28,266 nucleotides of DNA from DATADF01 sp046263155 (GTDB lineage Bacteria > Actinomycetota > CADDZG01 > WHSQ01), in assembly GCA_046263155.1 (NCBI GenBank), contig JBHELF010000086.1, positions 1 through 28,266 on the forward strand, written 5' to 3'. The notes beneath the pieces are model-generated. The model was not told where the DNA came from. It saw only the letters and a program-made list of their open reading frames with translations, and ran no database searches. Made by a program: the position numbers and the translations under genes. Position 1 is the stretch's first letter. Each line of letters begins with the position of its first letter. This document shows, piece after piece, positions 22,977-28,266 of the stretch.

Positions 22977-24269
22977 GTGAGCCCCCTTCCCATCTTCTAC
23001 GTGATCCTCGACGGCCTCGGCGACGACCCCTTGCCGGCGCTGCAGGGGCGTACGCCGTTGGAGGCCGCGCGCACGCCCGTGCTCGACTCGCTGGCTCGGG
23101 CCGGCCGGAATGGTTACGTAACGACGGTCGGCGAAGGGATCGCCCCCGAATCCGACATCGCGGTCCTTGCCATTCTGGGATACGACCCCCACGAACACCA
23201 CACCGGACGGGGGCCGCTCGAGGCGGTGGGCGCCGGCCTGGAAGTACGCGACGGGGATCTCGCGTACCGGGTCAATTTCGCGACGGTCGAACCATCCGAT
23301 GGCTCCTTCACGATCCTCGATCGGCGAGTGGGCCGCGACCTGAGCTCGGAGGAGGCGGGCGCGCTGGCCGACGAGGTGCAGTCGGGTGTGCGTATCGAGC
23401 GGACGACCTTCGACTTCCGGGCAACGATCGGCCACCGAGGAGTACTCGTTCTCCGATCGGAGAGAGGACCTCTATCGGCGGAGGTCGAGAACTCGGATCC
23501 CGCCTACGGACGCGCCGGCGCTCTGGGGGTGGCCAAGGAGACCTTCGAGAACCGCGTGGTGAGCGTGACCCCCCTCGGGGGCGCGGAATCCGAGGCGACG
23601 GAGCGCGCGTCTCGGTTGACCAACGAATGGCTTCGAGCGGCCTACGAAGTTTTGGAGCGCTCCGACGTAAATGTACGTCGTCGCGCCGCGGGAAAGCTCC
23701 CCGGAAACTTCGTTCTGACGCGTGACGGGGGCGATCACCTGCCTCGCCTGACTCCGTTCAAGAAGAAGTTTGGATTGCAGCTCGGCTGCTTCGTCGAGAT
23801 GCCGGTCGAACTCGGAATCGCGCGCCTTACCGAGATGGGCGTGGTCGAGGCTCCGGGGCCCGGAACGTCGCCGGCGGATCAATATGCGGCCTGGGCCCAA
23901 CTCGCGCGCGAGGCCATCGAGGGTTTCGACGGCCTGTACATACACATCAAGGGCCCCGATGTGCCCGCGCACGATGGAGACCACGAAGCGAAGATCGAAA
24001 GCATTGAAACAATCGACGAGGCCTTCTTTGGAGCGCTGCTTCCCACACTCGATCTCAACCGTGTGCTGTGCGCGGTGACGGCCGATCACTCAACAAGTTG
24101 CGCAAGAAAGGCACACACGGATGGGCCCGTTCCCCTCCTCGTCGCGGGCGGCAGCATTTCCAGCGACGCGGTGGCGGAATACGGTGAAAGTGCGTCTAGA
24201 CGAGGGGCGCTCGGCCACCTAAAAGGTGTGGAGATAATGCCCAACCTCGTGGCGCAAGCCCGCGCGTGA
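22977..24269 (+). CDS. apgM: Archaeal-type cofactor-independent phosphoglycerate mutase
   Basis: The 430-residue member of the alkaline-phosphatase superfamily has the layout of the aPGAM family (COG3635), first described in archaea. It converts 3- to 2-phosphoglycerate without 2,3-bisphosphoglycerate. Metal-site motifs are VILDGLGDDPL (D12), the nucleophile region EGIAPESDIAVLAILGYDP (S59), HIKGPDVPAHDGDHEAKIE and VTADHSTSC. The GTG start follows tpiA by two bases. The position supplies the step after pgk in the same operon, replacing the unrelated dPGM or bacterial iPGM that other actinobacteria encode elsewhere. Confidence 0.94.
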   Translation: MSPLPIFYVILDGLGDDPLPALQGRTPLEAARTPVLDSLARAGRNGYVTTVGEGIAPESDIAVLAILGYDPHEHHTGRGPLEAVGAGLEVRDGDLAYRVNFATVEPSDGSFTILDRRVGRDLSSEEAGALADEVQSGVRIERTTFDFRATIGHRGVLVLRSERGPLSAEVENSDPAYGRAGALGVAKETFENRVVSVTPLGGAESEATERASRLTNEWLRAAYEVLERSDVNVRRRAAGKLPGNFVLTRDGGDHLPRLTPFKKKFGLQLGCFVEMPVELGIARLTEMGVVEAPGPGTSPADQYAAWAQLAREAIEGFDGLYIHIKGPDVPAHDGDHEAKIESIETIDEAFFGALLPTLDLNRVLCAVTADHSTSCARKAHTDGPVPLLVAGGSISSDAVAEYGESASRRGALGHLKGVEIMPNLVAQARA

Positions 24270-24276
24270 AGTCCGT

Positions 24277-24282
24277 TAGAAT
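24277..24282 (+). promoter_or_regulatory. Candidate -10 box before secG
   Basis: TAGAAT occurs just after the apgM stop and would give a leader of under 30 bases before the secG GTG. There is no good -35, so secG may instead be read through from the glycolytic genes. Confidence 0.28.
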
Positions 24283-24315
24283 CGACCCTTCTTTCACTCA
24301 AAATCGAGGTGATAA

Positions 24316-24543
24316 GTGCTGCCCGTACTCGTCGTTATCCATGTGCTCGCGTCGGCGATGCTGATCCTTTTCATCCTGCTTCACGCGGGCAGAGGTGGGG
24401 GAGTCTCCGAGCTCTTCGGTGGAGGCATGCAGAGTCAAGCGATGGGCTCCACCGTCATGGAGCGAAATCTCGACCGGATAACAGTGATCACGGCGATCGT
24501 ATTCACCGGAACGACGATCCTTCTCGCCTTCCAATTGAAATAG
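24316..24543 (+). CDS. secG: Preprotein translocase subunit SecG
   Basis: The 75-residue protein has two membrane spans (about 4-24 and 54-72). They flank the conserved SecG loop GRGGGVSELFGGGMQSQAMG. SecG stimulates SecYEG protein export. The start is GTG with a GAGGTGAT ribosome site just upstream. The position after tpiA/apgM is conserved for secG in Gram-positive bacteria. Two exported lipoprotein genes follow immediately. Confidence 0.95.
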   Translation: MLPVLVVIHVLASAMLILFILLHAGRGGGVSELFGGGMQSQAMGSTVMERNLDRITVITAIVFTGTTILLAFQLK

Positions 24544-26177
24544 GAGGCCGCGGCCGCCGGCGCGTCGCCGGGTTCGCCCTCGTTCTGCTGATGTTTACCG
24601 CGTGCACGTCCGGACGCGACGCGGGATCGGGCCAGCCCCCAGAGACTCCGAGCGGGACGGCGTCGGGCAGGGAGCGTTGGGCCGGCATCTTCGATCCCGA
24701 TGATGACGTTCTGACGGTGGCGGTGGGGGATCCCTTCTCGCTGGATCCGATGCGCGCGCAGGACCCCGCCTCGCTGCTGATCGCGCGCCAGCTCTACGAG
24801 GGCCTGACTCGATGGGATCCGATCGAGGAGAAGGTTTTGCCCGCCGCCGCCGAGTCGTGGACGGTATCGGATACGGGAACCGAGTTCACCTTCAGGCTTC
24901 GTGCGGGATTGAGTTTCCACGACGACTCTCCGGTGACCGCACGCGATTTCAAGTACGCCTTCGACCGCATCGCTTTAAAGGCCAACGCGGCCGAGCTCGC
25001 CTACATACTGGAACCGATCGAGGGCTTCCCCCTCGTCAATCAGCTTGGCGTCAGCGACCGGCTCAGCGGCGTTCGCGTCGTAGACGACCGGACCTTGATC
25101 ATCCGAACCGTCGATCCGTTCTACGACCTACCGGCCGCGCTCACTCATCCCGGCCTGGTGCCCCTGCAGAGCGCCGCGGTCGAGGACTTTGAATCGTTCC
25201 TCACCGCGCCGGTAGGGAACGGACCTTTCCGGATGGCACAACGGTGGGTGCCGGGCGACCCCGTGCTGCTCCGGGCTTTTCTCGGCTGGCCCGATACCCC
25301 CGAGCTCGAGGGCATCGCGTTCTTGCCTTACCCCACCGCCGCGACCTCCTGGATCCAGTGGCTGGACGGCAAGATCCATGTGGCCGAGGTTCCGTCGGGC
25401 CAGGTCGCGACCGCGCGTGAGATCGCGGGGGACGAAGGTTTCCGCACTCTGTTGGCGACCTATGCATTCGGACTCAACAGCGATTCCGAGCCGCTAACGG
25501 ATATCCGCGTTCGACGAGCGATCAACCACGCAATCGATCGGGACACGATCGTGGCGACGATCTTCAAAGGGACGCTTCAGCCGACGCGCGGCATCGTGCC
25601 CTCCGGCATGCCGGGCTTTATCGAGAACGCCTGTGTGCGGCTGTGCCGATACTCGCCCGATTCGGCGCGCGCGGTTGTCGATGGGCTTCCGGCCTCCATC
25701 AGGAGGCTGCGCATAACGTTCTCGGGAGGCGGCGTGCATCGGCGTGTGGTTCGCGCCGTGGCCAAGGATCTAACCGCGGTGGGATTCCACGTCCGCGTGC
25801 AGCCTCTGGCCTTCGATCGGTACCTGGCTCACTTGGCCTCCGGGGAACATCAGATGTACCGACTGGGATGGATATCCGAATACCCGGCCCCCGATGCCTT
25901 CCTGGACGATCTATTCGCGACCGACTCGGAGGACAACTACTCCGGTTTCTCGTCGACGGCAGTGGACGATCTGCTCGAGCGCGCGCACGCGGAACCCTCC
26001 CCGAACCGACGAGCGTCCCTTTACGAGGAAGCGGAACGTCTGGTCCTGCAGGCGGCGCCGATCGTCCCCATCGGCACGTACGCGAGCAACTGGGCGACGC
26101 GCCCGGAGGTCCAGGGGATCGTCTTCGACCAGATGGGCGGCTTCGATGCAGCGGCGGTGGATCTTGCGCGGGGCTAG
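24534..26177 (+). CDS. Family-5 ABC solute-binding lipoprotein (peptide/nickel type)
   Basis: This is an extracytoplasmic solute-binding protein of the DppA/OppA family (SBP_bac_5), about 547 residues if begun at ATT 24534. It has a lipoprotein signal: RGRRR, a hydrophobic stretch VAGFALVLL, and the lipobox FTAC followed by TSG. Mature-domain motifs are LDPMRAQDPASLLIARQLYE, GLTRWDP, SFHDDSPVTARDFKYAFDRI and VRRAINHAIDRDTIV. The start is unresolved: there is no ATG/GTG/TTG between the upstream secG overlap and ATG 24591, which would remove the signal peptide. AGGAGG at 24542-24547 lies next to GC-rich codons, so a base error or rare start is possible. No permease gene is present downstream. 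Confidence 0.86.
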   Translation: MEIGGRGRRRVAGFALVLLMFTACTSGRDAGSGQPPETPSGTASGRERWAGIFDPDDDVLTVAVGDPFSLDPMRAQDPASLLIARQLYEGLTRWDPIEEKVLPAAAESWTVSDTGTEFTFRLRAGLSFHDDSPVTARDFKYAFDRIALKANAAELAYILEPIEGFPLVNQLGVSDRLSGVRVVDDRTLIIRTVDPFYDLPAALTHPGLVPLQSAAVEDFESFLTAPVGNGPFRMAQRWVPGDPVLLRAFLGWPDTPELEGIAFLPYPTAATSWIQWLDGKIHVAEVPSGQVATAREIAGDEGFRTLLATYAFGLNSDSEPLTDIRVRRAINHAIDRDTIVATIFKGTLQPTRGIVPSGMPGFIENACVRLCRYSPDSARAVVDGLPASIRRLRITFSGGGVHRRVVRAVAKDLTAVGFHVRVQPLAFDRYLAHLASGEHQMYRLGWISEYPAPDAFLDDLFATDSEDNYSGFSSTAVDDLLERAHAEPSPNRRASLYEEAERLVLQAAPIVPIGTYASNWATRPEVQGIVFDQMGGFDAAAVDLARG

Positions 26178-27474
26178 ACGAGTCGTCGCCGCGTTGCTGG
26201 CGCTGGGGACAGCGTGTACCTCGGACGGCGCCGGGCCTCCCCGCGGCAATGGGTCCTCGCCTATTGCGACGCCGGACCCCGGAGAGGGGGGAGTGATCCG
26301 ATTCGGCATTCTGGGTGAGGCACCGACGTTGGACCCCTACTCGCCGCTCGCCTCCCACCTGACCTTCGCCCTTGTGCGTCCGCTTTACCGCTCGCTTTAT
26401 CGCTGGGATGAAGACGGCAACCCGGTGCCCGACTTGGTCGAGTCGATCGAGGTGAACGGCCGCCGTGCCGTCGTCCAGCTGGTTGCGACGCGCTGGTCGA
26501 ACGGTCGCGCTATCGACACCCGCGACGTACGCGCGACCTGGCGCAATGCCTCGCCCGAGTCCGGGTTCAAGGCCGTCTCCAGATTGCGGGCGATCGACTC
26601 GAACACGTTGGAGTTGGTGGGATCGATCCGGAACTGGCCGCGCGCTCTGGCTCGGCTGACCTTCGTTCTCCCTCGCGGCCGGCCGCGTCCCGGCGTGTGG
26701 AGCGGTCCCTTTGGTCTGACGCGACGAACTCGCGGGCTGGAGTACGTCTACGAACCGAACGCGCGCTGGGACGGCCGCCCCGTGCTCGCCGCAAGGATCC
26801 ACGTGTTCGTTGTCGAGCGGCTCGAAATTCTGATCGACCTGCTGGAGGAAGGACGTCTCGACGCGGCCGCTCCGCCCTTGAGCGTCAATCTCGACCAGCG
26901 TCTCCACGAGGTCGGGCTGGAATCCGAAAGCGCATTGGGTTGGGAGATCGTCTATCTCGACTTCTCCGGAAGCGCGTTGACGGAGGAGCAGCGCTTCGGG
27001 CTTTACCGTCTGATCGATCGCCGTCGTCTCGAGCGCGGGCTCGTCCGCGATCAGGGCAGGCTCGCGCGCAGCTTGCGCTCGGGCCCCGGGCGCGTCCGCG
27101 CACCGCGGCTCCCCGGAGGAGCGGTTCCCACCGGCGCGATTCTCCAATTGGCGGTCCCCGTCGGCGACGAGCTGCTGGAGTTCGTGCAACGCGTACTGCA
27201 GAGGGATCTCGCGCGCTCGGGGATTCGCCTGGAGATGGTGAGTATCGACGCGGCAACCTTCTACGGCGCGTGGCGGCGTGACGACCCCATCGACCTCGCC
27301 CTTCGCCGGCGCGTCGGGGGCCCGGGGATGCCCTCGAGTGAACGGCCTCCCGACGCTCTCCCGTTGTGGCAGACCGAGAGCGTGCTGGCCTGGCGCTCCG
27401 GCGTGCACGGCCTCATCGTCAATCCGACCGTCGAGGGACCGCTCTGGAACGCTTCGGAATGGTGGATCGAGTAG
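26146..27474 (+). CDS. Second, shorter family-5 solute-binding lipoprotein
   Basis: The protein has about 442 residues. It begins MQRRWILRGARRVVAALLAL with lipobox GTAC, then TSDG, a clean lipoprotein signal. The mature part resembles SBP_bac_5 (GILGEAPTLDPYSPLASHL, RPLYRSLYRWDEDGNPVPDL, LVATRWSNGRAIDTRDV). It is shorter and more diverged than its neighbour, without an obvious VRRAINHAID-type segment. ATG 26146 lies inside the end of the first lipoprotein gene (32-bp overlap); TTG 26164 is an alternative start. Tandem arrangement and shared layout suggest an old duplication. The ligand is unknown and no ABC membrane or ATPase subunit is in view. Confidence 0.83.
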   Translation: MQRRWILRGARRVVAALLALGTACTSDGAGPPRGNGSSPIATPDPGEGGVIRFGILGEAPTLDPYSPLASHLTFALVRPLYRSLYRWDEDGNPVPDLVESIEVNGRRAVVQLVATRWSNGRAIDTRDVRATWRNASPESGFKAVSRLRAIDSNTLELVGSIRNWPRALARLTFVLPRGRPRPGVWSGPFGLTRRTRGLEYVYEPNARWDGRPVLAARIHVFVVERLEILIDLLEEGRLDAAAPPLSVNLDQRLHEVGLESESALGWEIVYLDFSGSALTEEQRFGLYRLIDRRRLERGLVRDQGRLARSLRSGPGRVRAPRLPGGAVPTGAILQLAVPVGDELLEFVQRVLQRDLARSGIRLEMVSIDAATFYGAWRRDDPIDLALRRRVGGPGMPSSERPPDALPLWQTESVLAWRSGVHGLIVNPTVEGPLWNASEWWIE

Positions 27475-27495
27475 AGGCGTTGAAACCTTCGCCGA

Positions 27496-27501
27496 TATAA
27501 T
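27496..27501 (+). promoter_or_regulatory. Consensus -10 box upstream of tRNA-Leu
   Basis: TATAAT is a perfect sigma-70-type -10 hexamer in a GC-rich region, 64 bp before the tRNA. A TTGAAA at 27480 is too close (10-bp spacing) to be its -35. The start of transcription would be near 27508. Confidence 0.5.
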
Positions 27502-27565
27502 TCAATCGAGCCCTGTCCGAGCGACGGCCGTGCGCCGATCAGCGACCCGGTGGGGCTTTTGCTAC

Positions 27566-27654
27566 GTCGGAGTGGCGGAATTGGTAGACGCGCTAGGTTG
27601 AGGGCCTAGTGCCCCTAACGGGGCGTAGGAGTTCAAGTCTCCTCTCCGACACCA
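27566..27654 (+). tRNA. tRNA-Leu (anticodon GAG), CCA encoded
   Basis: The acceptor stem GTCGGAG pairs with CTCCGAC, followed by discriminator A and an encoded CCA. The anticodon stem CTAGG/CCTAG encloses the loop TTGAGGG, with anticodon GAG at 27600-27602, reading CUC and CUU leucine codons. A long variable arm (GCCCC-TAAC-GGGGC) marks it as a class II tRNA, as expected for leucine. The T arm AGGAG-TTCAAGT-CTCCT is intact. Confidence 0.96.
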
Positions 27655-27681
27655 CACCAGGCTGCGTTCTTTTCGACCTGA

Positions 27682-27698
27682 ACGTCGAGAATCGACGT
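27682..27698. terminator. Hairpin between tRNA-Leu and the convergent gene
   Basis: ACGTCGA-GAA-TCGACGT is a perfect 7-bp stem with a 3-base loop, 28 bp after the tRNA and between convergent genes. No T-tract follows on either strand. Nothing else is evident in the 123-bp gap. Confidence 0.3.
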
Positions 27699-27777
27699 CA
27701 AATCGACACAAGAATGGCGCGGGAGCGGTTCTTATGGTCCTGAGCCTCGATAAACGACGCGGTAGGCCGAAAGAACG

Positions 27778-28266
27778 CTAGAAGCGGCGCGGCGCTCTTA
27801 CCTTCCAGACGCCTCGACCGAACGTCCCCGCGTAGATCGACTTGTTCTTAGGCACGTAGCGGATGACGTTGACCGGCACGTTCGGCAGCCCCCGCCCCAA
27901 TTTCAGCCAGCGGATCCGCTTGGTCTTGGTGACGAAGACCCCGAGATCGCTCGCGACGAACAGCTTGCGGCCGACCAGATGCGCATCGTTCACGGGAGCC
28001 TGAGGCAGGTTCTTGGAGATGTTCCTCCAGCGTTTGCCCCCGTTGGTCGACTTGACGACGTACGGCGTGCGGTCCCCGTTGCGAAAGCCGTTATAGGTCA
28101 CATAGACGACGTTCGGGTTGTTTAGCTTTACGACGATGTTCGTGATCCATCGGTTGGGCAGCACTTTGTGCTCGATCTTGTTCCACGTCAGCCCGTTGTC
28201 GGTCGTCTTCCACAGAATGTTGTTGTCCGTACCCGCGTAGATGATCTCGGGCTTCTTCTTGTTGAG
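27778..28266 (-). CDS. BNR/sortilin-type repeat protein, C-terminal part (truncated by window edge)
   Basis: The frame is open from the window edge for 162 residues to a TAG at 27778, so only the C-terminus is visible. Repeats of the Asp-box/BNR type are seen: LWKTTDNGLTWNKI and VVKSTNGGKRWRNISKNLP. They are interleaved with beta-propeller-like strands (IIYAGTDNN, VVYVTYNG, LFVASDLGVFV). The end SIYAGTFGRGVWKVRAPRR is typical of the last blade of large secreted sialidase/sortilin-like propellers. The specific function and the N-terminus are unknown. It converges on the tRNA-Leu. Confidence 0.82.
   Translation of the reverse strand, partial: LNKKKPEIIYAGTDNNILWKTTDNGLTWNKIEHKVLPNRWITNIVVKLNNPNVVYVTYNGFRNGDRTPYVVKSTNGGKRWRNISKNLPQAPVNDAHLVGRKLFVASDLGVFVTKTKRIRWLKLGRGLPNVPVNVIRYVPKNKSIYAGTFGRGVWKVRAPRRF

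Noticed and set aside
25699..27408. A 569-codon minus-strand open frame across both solute-binding lipoprotein genes.
   Set aside because: It is low-complexity Arg/Pro/Gly sequence with no domain; both plus-strand genes have clear signal peptides and family motifs.
27480..27501. TTGAAA with TATAAT as a complete promoter for tRNA-Leu.
   Set aside because: The spacing is only 10 bp, too short for a -35/-10 pair; only the -10 is retained.

Overview
This GC-rich window looks like chromosomal core from a Gram-positive, actinobacterium-like genome, probably a deep or uncultivated lineage. The evidence is gene order and protein style. The run coaD – SepIVA/DivIVA-like – DUF177 – rpmF – rnc – mutM – acyP – smc – ftsY – ffh matches the actinobacterial arrangement, and uvrC – rapZ – yvcK – gap – pgk – tpiA – secG is another actinobacterial block. 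FtsY has an N-terminal membrane anchor, and more than half of the genes start with GTG or TTG. I see no phage, transposon, CRISPR array or resistance island. The class cannot be fixed from this window alone.

Layout. (1) 28-1664, minus strand: a small holin-superfamily membrane protein translationally coupled to a YihY/BrkB membrane protein, then rpmB. (2) 1756-5047, plus strand: recG, rsmD and coaD. (3) 5162-8520: SepIVA-like coiled coil, DUF177, rpmF, rnc, a divergent mutM and a divergent acylphosphatase. (4) 8575-16149: smc, ftsY, ffh, rpsP, khpA, rimM and trmD, i.e. chromosome organisation, SRP targeting and ribosome/tRNA maturation. (5) 16181-19856: uvrC, rapZ and yvcK, overlapping or tightly packed. 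(6) 19930-24543: gap, pgk, tpiA, an archaeal-type phosphoglycerate mutase and secG, a lower-glycolysis operon ending in a translocon subunit. (7) 24534-27474: two tandem family-5 solute-binding lipoproteins with no permease in view. (8) 27566-27654: tRNA-Leu(GAG), then the 3' end of a minus-strand BNR/sortilin-type repeat protein that runs off the window. No gap between genes exceeds about 200 bp.

The most unusual point is the SMC protein. Both ATPase head halves are intact and typical, but it is only 1018 residues long, and I see no hinge domain at its midpoint, only a short non-coiled turn. Further points are a MutM that departs from consensus at most lesion-recognition positions, an acylphosphatase with a rewritten phosphate cradle, genes whose expected N-termini have no ATG/GTG/TTG (rimM, the first lipoprotein, possibly rnc), and the absence of whiA, rplS and a DAK-domain gene from their usual slots.
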